Assembly: GCA_027483145.1 (NCBI GenBank)
Contig: JAIXVG010000064.1
Location: forward strand, 1 to 32,163
DNA length: 32,163 nt
From: Planctomyces sp.
Lineage (GTDB): Bacteria > Planctomycetota > Planctomycetia > Planctomycetales > Planctomycetaceae
Direction of reading: 5' to 3'
Position numbers and translations under genes: made by a program. Below are positions 8,295 to 16,275 of this stretch, piece after piece (the first letter of the stretch is position 1; every line of letters begins with the position of its first letter). The notes under the pieces are model-generated. The model worked only from the letters and a program-made list of their open reading frames with translations. It did no database searches and was not told the origin of the DNA.

Positions 8295-9842
8295 ATGATT
8301 CGTCACCTTGGTCGCACGACTCCACAGCTTGCGTGGATATCAGTCTTGTCACTAGTTGTTGCTGGGCTATTGGCTGGCACTACGCTGGCGCAGCCCCCCA
8401 AACCCAAATCAAAGTCGACGCCGCAAGTGGCCGATGCGGTTAAGAAGCTTGAACTCGCAGCCGAGAAGTGCCGCACTGCTACCGAGGTTGTCTCCCTTTA
8501 CCAGATCTGTTTAGCAGAGAACAAACTCGGCGCGCTCGATAAACGGGACGTTGAAGCCAAGCTGGTTGAATGGCAAGCTCGTGCCGATGCAGGTCTCATT
8601 CGCGTGGGGAAAAAGTGGATCACACCAGATGAAGAAAAGCAGCTAGCCAAAGAAGCCGACGCCTTGGTTGAGCAAGCCATGCTGCTCTTGAAGACGAAGG
8701 CCTACAAGCAGGCCGACGATAAACTGTCCGCCGCCAGCAAACTCTATCCCGACCATTTGCCGTCGGTCTTTCTGCTGGCACTCGGTGCATTGCTGAATGA
8801 CAACTTCCCGAACGCTGAGAAGCAGTTCTCTGAGATGTTGAAGCGGGCGCCAGGCAACGTCGCCATCCTGAACAACCTGGCCGTTGCCGAAGCAATGAAC
8901 GGCCGCGTCGACAAAGCGATCACCCATCTCGAAAAAGCAGCCACCCTCAAACCCGATCACCCATGTACCGTGCAAAATATGGGGAACCTCGTCAAGCTAC
9001 TTGAAAATCCCCGGCCCGGCCTCAAAGTGAAGGCCGACAAAAAAGTCCGTGACCGCGCTGCAACAGCGTTCGCAACCCTCAGCCAAAAATCGAAAGCCAG
9101 TTATTCTTCGCGACAGCCATTCCTGATGGATTTCGACTTCATCGAAAAAGATGAAAATGGCGAAGCGATTCCACCAGCCGAAGCAGACGCGGTGGTCGGC
9201 AGTGGCAGCGGGTTCGTCATCGCTGAAGGCTACATCCTGACAAACCGCCACGTGGTTGAAGACGGCGAAAGCTTTGGCGTCGTCGACCCTACCCCCGGCT
9301 CCAAGAAGGTCCTCAACGGTGAAGTCGTCGCCATTGATACCGAGTTCGACCTTGCCCTCGTCAAGTGCACCGACTTGACTTCTCCACCTGTGGCCCTGGG
9401 CCTTGATGACTTGCCCCGCGGCTCCGAAGTGCTGGCCCTGGGCTTCCCCCTCACCAGTGTTGTGGGGACGGGCCTGAAAGCAACGCGCGGCATTGTCACC
9501 GGTCTTCCATCGGCCGAGACCGAAAACATGATGGTTCTCGACGTACAGATCAATCCTGGTAACAGCGGCGGCCCTCTGTGCGATGGTCGCGCCCGCATCG
9601 TCGGCATCAACACTGCCGTCACCTTTTCATCGCGGTTCGTTCAAGGCTACGGCTTAGCGCTTCCCATCGTCAAAGCGATGACATTCATCAAGAAGCAATT
9701 ACCCGATTTCAAACCAGCCGAGAATGACGGAGCGAAGAAAGAATGGACCGAAGTCGATGCCGCCATCTCCCCGTCGACCGTCATGATTCTGGTAAAGAAG
9801 AAGATTCCCACTGGCAATCCCCCACCTGCAGGAAAGAAGTAG
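8295..9842 (+). CDS. exported TPR-containing trypsin-like serine protease (HtrA-like, no PDZ)
   Basis: 515 aa. The ATG at 8295 gives a signal peptide with a hydrophobic core (about 14-29) and a likely cleavage after TTLA (residue 32). A helical region with TPR-like repeats spans about 110-240 (AYKQADDKLSAASKLYPD, PNAEKQFSEMLKRAPGN, VDKAITHLEKAATLKPDHP). A chymotrypsin-fold protease domain follows (about 298-470) with a complete triad: His319 in TNRHVVED, Asp352 in EFDLALV and Ser424 in NPGNSGGPL. No PDZ domain is present, so substrate choice or oligomerisation may depend on the TPRs instead. The frame extends upstream to a TTG at 8256, which would put extra residues before the signal peptide, so it is not preferred. 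Function is likely periplasmic protein quality control or processing; the substrate is unknown. Confidence 0.88.
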   Translation: MIRHLGRTTPQLAWISVLSLVVAGLLAGTTLAQPPKPKSKSTPQVADAVKKLELAAEKCRTATEVVSLYQICLAENKLGALDKRDVEAKLVEWQARADAGLIRVGKKWITPDEEKQLAKEADALVEQAMLLLKTKAYKQADDKLSAASKLYPDHLPSVFLLALGALLNDNFPNAEKQFSEMLKRAPGNVAILNNLAVAEAMNGRVDKAITHLEKAATLKPDHPCTVQNMGNLVKLLENPRPGLKVKADKKVRDRAATAFATLSQKSKASYSSRQPFLMDFDFIEKDENGEAIPPAEADAVVGSGSGFVIAEGYILTNRHVVEDGESFGVVDPTPGSKKVLNGEVVAIDTEFDLALVKCTDLTSPPVALGLDDLPRGSEVLALGFPLTSVVGTGLKATRGIVTGLPSAETENMMVLDVQINPGNSGGPLCDGRARIVGINTAVTFSSRFVQGYGLALPIVKAMTFIKKQLPDFKPAENDGAKKEWTEVDAAISPSTVMILVKKKIPTGNPPPAGKK

Positions 9843-9913
9843 GCCGCATACTTGAGGGCGAACTCAGTGGGCTGCATGGACGAAGTCGGTCCGAGGGCAA
9901 ACACCGTTCCCGG

Positions 9914-11110
9914 CTATCGTCCCATGCCGGGCGGAGGTGGCAACTCCTCGTACCCCTTCTTCGCTGGCCGCGAAACGGGCTTCATGGTTTTCTTCGAGAC
10001 GGGCATTGGTTGCTCGGCCGGCCCTGCGTCTCCTTCCAACGAAGTCACCAGGTCTTGCTCCAGCCCGCCGAACGGCTCCCACAACGGCGTTTGACTCGTC
10101 TTGGCCATATTCCCATTGTTGCCGCTCCAGGCTGGTGCCGAAGTCAGGGCCAACTGGAATGCGTGTTGCTGATCAGCCACTACTTGCTGCCAGTCACTCC
10201 CTACACCGACCGATAATCGCATGAACTCGCATGCCAAAACTTCATCAGCATACGCATCCAGCGAGCCGGGCATCTTCTCTGCATCGAACTGCCGTGCCGA
10301 CCAGCGATGTTCGACTTCCAGTTTTTTCGCTAATCCTTCGCACGTCTTGCCATACCAGCAATCCGATGTATCCCCTGCTTGCGACTGCAACAGCAAAACG
10401 CGATGCGGTGCCGTCTGAGCAATCAACTGCATCACAGCTCGCGTCTCCACTTCGCTGGTGGGGAATGGCCCGGCAGCCCCTTGGGCCAGTTGACGCTTCT
10501 CCTTCACTGGAAAGTTTCGATTGATCTCCACGCCCCGCGTGTTCCCAACCTGCTTCTTAAGCAGGCCATCTGGGTTCACTGCGCGAACCAAAGTCACTTG
10601 CACCGCGGCATACTTTTCGGGCTGCGACAGCATCGTCGAGCCAAGTCGATCGATCCACTTCACTGCCGCCCGATCAGTCCCATCCAGCCCTGCCAAAATC
10701 AAAATCTTGGTACTACCGGTCCCCAGCGTCCTGGTATAAATCGGCCGCTCTTCGGTCGATTGAAACGCAATCTTCCAGCCCTGATCGAATGGTCCTTCGC
10801 TCCCGTTCTGGCTCGATAAACGCTGTTTGATGACCGTCTGCTTCGTTGCAGCCGGGGTTGCCACTGCTTTAAGTGGCCCACGCTGCGAGACGGTGTTCAC
10901 ACTTCCCGGCTCACTGAATACCGTCACATACCCCAAGTCGTCTTCGCGAGCAGGTGATGGCTCGTCAGCCACCAGAGGAGCGCCCGAGTACCGCGCCTGA
11001 CTATCGCGATTAACGCTTGGCTGCGGCATCGGAATTTCGTCATGTCCTGCCCACCAGGCGGCAGACAACACTCCAATCAGAATCCACAGCATCGTCGAAA
11101 GCGTTTTCAT
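9914..11110 (-). CDS. exported M14 carboxypeptidase-like protein, zinc ligands apparently lost
   Basis: 398 aa from the ATG at 11110 (a TTG at 11152 is in frame but weaker). The N-terminus MKTLSTMLWILIGVLSAAWW is a signal peptide or anchor. Residues about 118-245 align by eye with the M14 (MpaA-like) fold: ILILAGLDGTDRAAV, then RAVNPDGLL, GVEINRNFP and PTSEVETRAV. The substrate-loop signatures NPDG and EINRNFP are kept. The usual HxxE zinc pair is D143..D146, and the expected third ligand His is Q242 (LLLQSQAG). It is therefore probably a non-catalytic relative that may bind peptidoglycan peptides. The C-terminus is Pro/Lys-rich (ELPPPPGMGR). It converges with the protease gene, leaving a 71-bp gap, and is probably transcribed alone. 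Confidence 0.72.
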   Translation of the reverse strand: MKTLSTMLWILIGVLSAAWWAGHDEIPMPQPSVNRDSQARYSGAPLVADEPSPAREDDLGYVTVFSEPGSVNTVSQRGPLKAVATPAATKQTVIKQRLSSQNGSEGPFDQGWKIAFQSTEERPIYTRTLGTGSTKILILAGLDGTDRAAVKWIDRLGSTMLSQPEKYAAVQVTLVRAVNPDGLLKKQVGNTRGVEINRNFPVKEKRQLAQGAAGPFPTSEVETRAVMQLIAQTAPHRVLLLQSQAGDTSDCWYGKTCEGLAKKLEVEHRWSARQFDAEKMPGSLDAYADEVLACEFMRLSVGVGSDWQQVVADQQHAFQLALTSAPAWSGNNGNMAKTSQTPLWEPFGGLEQDLVTSLEGDAGPAEQPMPVSKKTMKPVSRPAKKGYEELPPPPGMGR

Positions 11111-11503
11111 AGGAACGTATCCGAATTCCCGGTTGTGCCTGCTCGAAAACAAAGCGATTCCAGGCCAAAGCCGGACGCATCAGAGGGTATTCGGATCGGC
11201 GCTCGGAGTGGCCTGAGGGTGGGCCTTGCTAAATGTCAGCATTCGACCTGAGCCAAGCAGCTACGAGCAGCTGCCACTTGTAACCCCCCCTGCGAACCGA
11301 GCAATCTCAACAATTCTTAGCCCGAAGCGTCAGCGAGGGATCTTGATCTTCACCATTAAAGAACCGGACTAAAAGGATTGCCCAGCCCCAGCGAGCACGT
11401 CACTTCATGCATCCATTCAGCCCACCGGAGTCGCTGATTATCACTTCTGATCACCCCGTCCCCCCGCGCTAACGCTTAGGGTTACAGAGCACCCTGCTTC
11501 GGG
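11111..11503. other. intergenic region with two repeat copies
   Basis: 393 bp between the M14-like gene start and the end of the 227-aa gene; both are on the minus strand. It contains a TAGCCCGAAGCG repeat at 11318-11340 and the inverted, interrupted copy at 11461-11506. No coding frame or clear promoter is seen, though the promoter of the M14-like gene should lie here. Confidence 0.45.
11318..11340 (+). repeat. TAGCCCGAAGCG repeat, copy 2
   Basis: TAGCCCGAAGCGTCAGCGAG followed by GGA. It is identical over 20 bases to the copies at 7480 and 23643. Confidence 0.78.
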
Positions 11504-11506
11504 CTA
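11461..11506 (-). repeat. interrupted inverted copy of the TAGCCCGAAGCG repeat
   Basis: Read on the minus strand it starts TAGCCCGAAGC, continues with a small dyad (AGGGT ... ACCCT) and AAGC, and ends GTTAGCGCGGGG. It looks like the standard repeat opened after GAAGC by about 22 bp that duplicate AAGC. The first three bases, TAG, are the stop codon of the 227-aa gene. Confidence 0.55.
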
Positions 11507-12187
11507 GTCCTCATCAATGCCCAACCGATACTTCAGTTGCAGGAACTGACGCCCGAACTCTTCGGTCGAAGCATGGACATGCTCAGCCTCGGTAATGAAT
11601 TTCATCTCAGGCCGACCAGGAACCCCATAGTCATCCAGAATATCTTGGAAGACCGACAAGTCCTGCCCGTACATAATCAGAAGCTTGTGCTCATCGAACT
11701 GCACTTCGAGCGGAATCCGCGGATTGAGGACTGCCAACCCCGTACAGCCATCATCTAGCAGCAGGTCTTCAAAGTCGTAGAGCGTACTCTTCAAAATCGG
11801 CATGTCGATTTGTTCGCGGTACAGGTCTTCATGCCCACCCCGCCGCTCGTGACTCGTTTCCAGAACGACGTCGACTTCGTCACCCAAGGGATCAAGCAAG
11901 TCGAAAAACAAGTCGAGTAGCCGTTCTCGCGAGGCCGAGGCCATCAGCACCGGAATCTTGATCCCCGATTCTTTGTCGACATACTTATCGTGGCGATACC
12001 CAACCCCAGGAACCACTTGCAGGTCGTAGGAAGGGCGAATCGCGTCAGTCAGCATAAAGTTGCCATACCGCGCAATATTGAGGTGGGCCTCTAACTGCTC
12101 TTCTTCCAAGTTTTCAAAGCTACTGGGGCCTTGGCGGACTTCTCCGTCGCGATAGGTGTTTTTGAAGAAACGCTTCAGGAAACCCAT
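11504..12187 (-). CDS. conserved-looking acidic protein of unknown function
   Basis: 227 aa from the ATG at 12187 (MGFLKRFFKN...); a GTG at 12268 would add 27 residues. I do not recognise the family. The N-terminus is basic and amphipathic without a signal peptide, so the protein is probably cytoplasmic. The rest is strongly acidic, with repeated Asp/Glu runs such as DLFFDLLDPLGDEVDVVLE and YDFEDLLLDDG, alternating predicted strands and helices. It lacks catalytic motifs that I can name. The stop codon TAG is supplied by an inverted intergenic repeat, so the C-terminus may have been altered by that repeat's insertion. It is divergent from the transglutaminase gene. Confidence 0.7.
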   Translation of the reverse strand: MGFLKRFFKNTYRDGEVRQGPSSFENLEEEQLEAHLNIARYGNFMLTDAIRPSYDLQVVPGVGYRHDKYVDKESGIKIPVLMASASRERLLDLFFDLLDPLGDEVDVVLETSHERRGGHEDLYREQIDMPILKSTLYDFEDLLLDDGCTGLAVLNPRIPLEVQFDEHKLLIMYGQDLSVFQDILDDYGVPGRPEMKFITEAEHVHASTEEFGRQFLQLKYRLGIDED

Positions 12188-12296
12188 GTTCGGCCTACTC
12201 TCGACGACTTCGAGATTGGTCGCTCGCCTCCTGCAAACGCCCCTCTGATGAAAATTGGAAAGCACCACCCCTAGGACCGAGTGGCCTTATCAGCCA

Positions 12297-12319
12297 GTGT
12301 TCTCCTGATCAAAGAACAC
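12297..12319. promoter_or_regulatory. inverted repeat, possible operator
   Basis: GTGTTCT, 9-bp spacer CCTGATCAA, AGAACAC: a perfect 7-bp dyad in a divergent promoter region. The size and spacing fit a dimeric regulator site. No T-tract follows, which argues against a terminator. Confidence 0.35.
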
Positions 12320-12578
12320 GACGCCATCGAAATCTAGCATGCAAAATGGGACCGCTGCGGCCCATGTCGAGCATTGACCCCGCGATTTACCCTGCTCGCT
12401 CGCAATCGGGACCGTCAGCGACGGCCAAGAAAAAAGTTCTCAAGTTTTCGTCTGGGTAGTCTCGCTAACCTGTTCCCCTTCACCCGACTTTCCGATGATG
12501 GACCCGTCAAGCTGCCAATGCACTCCCCCCAAAACTCGCTACAACCGGCGCGACCAGCCAATTCGCCGGCCTGTTCTC

Positions 12579-12587
12579 AGGAAGGAG
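12579..12587 (+). promoter_or_regulatory. ribosome binding site fixing the transglutaminase start
   Basis: AGGAAGGAG ends 5 nt before the ATG at 12593. It is one of the strongest Shine-Dalgarno sites in the window and decides for this start over the ATG at 12518 and the upstream codons. Confidence 0.75.
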
Positions 12588-12592
12588 CCTCG

Positions 12593-14155
12593 ATGCCCAT
12601 CTTCTCTTCTCAATCCCGCACAAACGTCTACCTGATTGCAGTATGCACGTTTTGTGCCCTCATTGACGGGTCGGCCGTTCAGTTCCCCCTTTTGCCGGTG
12701 GCCCCCTCCTTCGCCGCGGAAACACCGGCCGCTCCTGCCGAAGCAGTCACCCCGGTCAGCGTCTCCGAGGCCTGGGAAATCAATCAAATCAGCGGTCAGC
12801 GCGTCGGATTCGGCTCGACCATCGAAAAGGTATTTCCAAACGGCGACATCGAAACAACAGAAACGTCCGAGATGCTCTTCAAGCGGCTCGGGCAACTCTT
12901 GCGAATCAAGGCGGTTGGCACCCAACTCACCGGACCCAACGGCGAACTGCGCCAATTTCGCTTGGAGATCGCCAATCCACCCGCCTCCACCACAGTTACC
13001 ACGGGTGTCGTTCGCGACGGCAAGCTCGAACTCGAATCGATCGTCAACGGCAAGTCGTCCAAAAAAACAACCGACTGGCAACCAGGAACTCAAACTCAGT
13101 CTTGGCTGAAGCGGGAACTCCGTACCAAACCGCTGGCTCCAGGCGAAAAGCGGAGTGTGCAGGCGTTCTTCCCCGAGTTTTCGAAGTCGGGCAAGGCCAC
13201 CCTCGAAACCATTGGCTCGGAAGAAACCACCCTCGCCGACGGTAAGTCAGCCACGCTGCAAAAAATCAAATCCACCCAGTCGATCATTCCCGGGTTAGCA
13301 GTTTACATGTGGGTCGATGACCAGGGAGCGGTCCAAAAGTCGGTCACTAACGCCGTAGGGCTCGAACTCGTTTCGCTCACCGTTGCCAAAGATATCGCCC
13401 TCCAGCAATTGGCTGGTTCCGAGTTCGACCTCGCGGCAGCCACACTGGTCCGGGTCAATGATTGCACCCCTGCCATCGGCTCGAAAACCGCTCGCTACCG
13501 TTTGCGCCACCCCACCGGCGACCTGGCTAGCTGGCTTCCTGATGATCGCTTTCAGCAGATCAAAATCATTGATCCTCAAACCGTCGAAGTAACCGTCACC
13601 TCCGCCCCCCTCGAAAAAGGAGTCCAGCCCGGGAAAGGGACCCCAGCCAGTCTCGAAAGCAGCCCCTATCTCCAGTCTGACGACGAACGGGTCATCGGCC
13701 ACGCGAAGCGGGCCATCGGCTCGGCAGTCGACGCCAGCGAGATCGCCGCCAGCATGTCGACCTACGTCCACCGCCAAGTTCAACGCAAGAACTTCAGCAC
13801 CACACTCGCCTCAGCCGGCGAAGTCGCCAAAACCCTCGAAGGAGACTGCACCGAACATGCGGTTCTTCTGGCAGCAATGCTCCGCGTTGCCCGCATCCCC
13901 TCCCGTGTCGCCATCGGCCTTGTTTACGTCCCCAGCGAACGGGCCTTCGGCGGACACATGTGGACCGAGGCTCTTTTGGGGAACGATTGGTACCCCCTGG
14001 ACGCCGTCACCGGTTCAGCCGGCGCCAAATGCCACTACATCAAGTTTTCGTCGTCATACCTCGATGAAGTCGGCTCCCAGCCATCTTCGCTATTCAACCC
14101 GATGGTTCTCACCATCGGCCAACTCGAAATCAAACTGTTAAGCACCACAAAATAG
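12593..14155 (+). CDS. exported transglutaminase-like protease/ligase domain protein
   Basis: 520 aa. The N-terminus (MPIFSSQSRTNVYLIAVCTF...) is a long signal peptide with a possible cleavage after SFAA. A large beta-rich N-terminal region (about 50-350) has no motif I can name. The C-terminal transglutaminase-like domain has the full triad: Cys419 in EGDCTEHA, His455 in GGHMWTEA and Asp470 in YPLDAVTG. The flanking AAMLRVARIPSRVAIGLVY is typical of the bacterial transglut_core family, which contains proteases and amidases as well as cross-linking enzymes. Localisation is periplasmic or membrane-associated. The gene is preceded by a strong ribosome binding site and stands alone. Specific substrate unknown. 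Confidence 0.88.
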   Translation: MPIFSSQSRTNVYLIAVCTFCALIDGSAVQFPLLPVAPSFAAETPAAPAEAVTPVSVSEAWEINQISGQRVGFGSTIEKVFPNGDIETTETSEMLFKRLGQLLRIKAVGTQLTGPNGELRQFRLEIANPPASTTVTTGVVRDGKLELESIVNGKSSKKTTDWQPGTQTQSWLKRELRTKPLAPGEKRSVQAFFPEFSKSGKATLETIGSEETTLADGKSATLQKIKSTQSIIPGLAVYMWVDDQGAVQKSVTNAVGLELVSLTVAKDIALQQLAGSEFDLAAATLVRVNDCTPAIGSKTARYRLRHPTGDLASWLPDDRFQQIKIIDPQTVEVTVTSAPLEKGVQPGKGTPASLESSPYLQSDDERVIGHAKRAIGSAVDASEIAASMSTYVHRQVQRKNFSTTLASAGEVAKTLEGDCTEHAVLLAAMLRVARIPSRVAIGLVYVPSERAFGGHMWTEALLGNDWYPLDAVTGSAGAKCHYIKFSSSYLDEVGSQPSSLFNPMVLTIGQLEIKLLSTTK

Positions 14156-14362
14156 CGAGCTTAGGAGGACCGCTCGCGAGTCTGGCAACTTGTAAAAACA
14201 ACAATTCCCTTTCCGTCGGTCAATTGTAAATTCGACAATCCACCCTCGCTTTCGGCTGTGCAAAATTTTCCGAGCAAATAAACACCGTCGATAAATGCAT
14301 ATCATAAAACAGGTTGCATCCCGAATCCTACGACTCACGGGTCCGCTGGCGGCCAATTGGCA

Positions 14363-14573
14363 CTGGGTGTGCATAGAAAGCCTTCGTCAAAGCTAAGAAC
14401 CCCGAACCGGTAAGCCGCCTCTTGTTCTAGAGCGGCGGCTGGCGGGTTCGAATGTATTTCCCACCGGCCCGAGGGAGACGGGCCAGGATTCCCCTCCGCA
14501 CAACACCTGTCACACATTCCCGTCCACACCCAGCCGAGACAGTTCCCGCACTGTCTCGGCTGCTCGTCTTTTC
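14363..14573 (+). ncRNA. structured RNA candidate of unknown class (6S-like size)
   Basis: CTGGGTGTG at 14363-14371 is perfectly complementary to CACACCCAG at 14525-14533 and would close a domain of about 171 nt. Inside, GAACCC (14397) or CGAACC (14403) can pair with GGGTTC/GGTTCG (14444-14450), enclosing a second stem, AGCCGCC..TCT with AGA..GGCGGCT (14413-14440). A further hairpin GGCCCG/CGGGCC lies at about 14466-14483. A perfect terminator follows at once. No open reading frame is credible. The closed-rod layout and size resemble 6S RNA, but I see none of the signature sequences of SRP RNA, tmRNA or RNase P RNA. The 5' end is a guess. Confidence 0.5.
14532..14573 (+). terminator. rho-independent terminator
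   Basis: AGCCGAGACAGT, loop TCCCGC, ACTGTCTCGGCT: a perfect 12-bp stem followed by GCTCGTCTTTTC. It lies 377 bp after the transglutaminase stop, so it more likely ends an independent RNA from the preceding region than that gene. Confidence 0.8.
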
Positions 14574-14740
14574 ATAGGCCCCGTTTTCGACAATCAACGA
14601 CATCTGCGAACAAATCGGCCTTTTCCGCCTCTGCCAACAAAATCGGGTCCCCCGCGAACCTCCTCCTGGCTAGACTATCTCTATCCATAATCCTTAAAGA
14701 TCGATCCACAGCATTAGGCAACCATCCACCGGCCAATCAT

Positions 14741-16159
14741 TTGGCCCCAGTGGCCTGCTTACAACTCAGCTCCCCAGCCAACGTCCCGCTCACACAAACT
14801 GGAAAAAGAAACTTGGGTGAACCGTTACGAGATGGACTGAAGGTCCAAAGCCAATCCGCTATTCTGGTCGCCGTCATTGATGGGGGACGCAAAATCCCGC
14901 GCGAAGATGTCCTCACCGAATTGCACGGCCTGGTCAAAACGGCTGGGGTCGACGTCGTTGGCGAACTTGTTCAGTACCGCCACGAAGTCCACCCTGGAAC
15001 TTGTCTGGGGAGCGGAAAGGTCGAAGAACTCTGCGACCTTATCCACGCAACCGGGGCCACACTGGTTATCTTCGATAACAACCTCACCCCCGCTCAGGGA
15101 CGCAGCCTCGAAAGCGAAACGAAATGCGTCATCGTTGATCGCAGCGAACTCATCCTCGACATCTTCGCCACCCATGCCCGCACAGCCGAGTCTCGCCTCC
15201 AGGTCGAACTGGCCCAACTTCAGTACACCCGCACCCGACTCAAGCGCATGTGGACCCACCTCGAACGAATCGATGGCGGTATCGGAACGGCCCGTGGCCC
15301 TGGCGAAAAGCAAATCGAAACCGACCGCCGCCTGATCGATCAGCGCATTTCTGAACTGAAGCGCAATCTTTCTGAAGTCGAACGCCGCCGGGAACGCATT
15401 GTTTCACAACGACAAGATCATGGCCTCGTATCGCTTGTTGGCTACACCAATGCCGGAAAAAGCACTCTCATGCGGGCCTTAACCGGGGCCGATGTCTACG
15501 TTGCCGATCAGTTGTTTGCGACCCTTGAAACACGCACGCGCAAATGGAGCATCCCCAATTGGGGCGATGCTCTGTTGAGCGACACCGTTGGGTTTGTGCG
15601 CGACTTGCCCCACCAGTTGGTCGCTTCGTTCAAGTCGACCCTCGAAGAAGCGCGGCACGCTGATGTCCTGCTGCACGTGGTTGATGTCAGCCACCCTGAA
15701 GCCGAGCTGCAGGTTGATACCGTCGAGCAAGTCCTGGCTGAGATCGGCGTCGAGATTCGCAAGTACATCTTGGTCCTCAATAAAATTGACAAGGTTCAAG
15801 ATCGACAACTCGTCGACACTCTCCGTGCCCGTTACTCCCATTCGGTCACCATCAGTGCTCAAAGTGGCTTGGGACTCGATCAGCTTGGTCAGCTTGTGGC
15901 TGACCAGCTTGGCGATGGGTTCATCAATGTTCAGGTCACCGGCTCGGTCTCCGATGGCAGGCTGTACGCCTTCCTGGCCGAACATGCCGAAACCACCTCC
16001 ACCGACTACTCCCAGGAAAACGAGGTCAAATTCGATATCCGGTTGCCCCGGGCTTACCTCCATCGGCTGAAACAGTTGGCCTTGAATGTCGTTTGGTCCG
16101 ACAGCCAGCCCGTTCTAACTCAAGCCGCTCAAGAACACGAACCGGGCTGGACCGCATAA
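14741..16159 (+). CDS. hflX: GTPase HflX
   Basis: Up to 472 aa. HflX is a ribosome-associated GTPase that splits stalled or stressed 70S ribosomes. The N-terminal HflX domain (about 38-225) carries the family signature GGIGTARGPGEKQIETDRR (179-197) and a coiled-coil helix pair. The G domain has G1 GYTNAGKST (234-242), G3 DTVGF (281-285), G4 NKID (347-350) and G5 SAQSG (372-376), followed by the usual C-terminal region. No in-frame ATG occurs before residue 170, so translation must begin at TTG or GTG: TTG 14741 and GTG 14750 are the candidates upstream of the domain, with TTG within AACTTGGGT also possible. It is followed after 116 bp by scpB on the same strand, possibly cotranscribed. Confidence 0.93.
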   Translation: MAPVACLQLSSPANVPLTQTGKRNLGEPLRDGLKVQSQSAILVAVIDGGRKIPREDVLTELHGLVKTAGVDVVGELVQYRHEVHPGTCLGSGKVEELCDLIHATGATLVIFDNNLTPAQGRSLESETKCVIVDRSELILDIFATHARTAESRLQVELAQLQYTRTRLKRMWTHLERIDGGIGTARGPGEKQIETDRRLIDQRISELKRNLSEVERRRERIVSQRQDHGLVSLVGYTNAGKSTLMRALTGADVYVADQLFATLETRTRKWSIPNWGDALLSDTVGFVRDLPHQLVASFKSTLEEARHADVLLHVVDVSHPEAELQVDTVEQVLAEIGVEIRKYILVLNKIDKVQDRQLVDTLRARYSHSVTISAQSGLGLDQLGQLVADQLGDGFINVQVTGSVSDGRLYAFLAEHAETTSTDYSQENEVKFDIRLPRAYLHRLKQLALNVVWSDSQPVLTQAAQEHEPGWTA

Positions 16160-16275
16160 CAGCCCAAGGCGATACTTGGGACGTATTCAAGAACCCCCTG
16201 AAGTTCACGCAACTTCAATCACTCAACCAGCCAGAAGCGGCCAGGCCCATCGTTTGCCCCAAGGACGGGAATCAC

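Larger units (their letters stand above)
12188..12592. other. divergent intergenic region (promoters and dyads)
   Basis: 405 bp between the 227-aa gene and the transglutaminase gene, transcribed outward. Besides the dyad at 12297-12319 there is a second imperfect dyad at 12346-12365 (ATGGG/CCCAT flanking CCGC/GCGG). The frame of the transglutaminase is open from 12374, but residues encoded before 12593 lack a start with a ribosome binding site. Confidence 0.45.
14156..14740. other. intergenic region with structured RNA candidate
   Basis: 585 bp between the transglutaminase and hflX genes. The first part (14185-14320) is A+T-rich and a plausible promoter area. From 14363 it becomes rich in complementary segments and ends with a strong terminator at 14532-14573. 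From 14574 to 14740 nothing specific is seen apart from the expected hflX promoter. Confidence 0.5.

Noticed and set aside
9743-10216. 157-codon plus-strand frame at the end of the protease gene
   Set aside because: It overlaps the protease C-terminus in another frame and then the M14-like gene antisense, both of which are better supported.
14441-14460. tRNA-like GGGTTCGAAT
   Set aside because: The bases after the loop do not complete a T-stem and no acceptor or anticodon stems are found; the segment pairs better within the structured RNA candidate.
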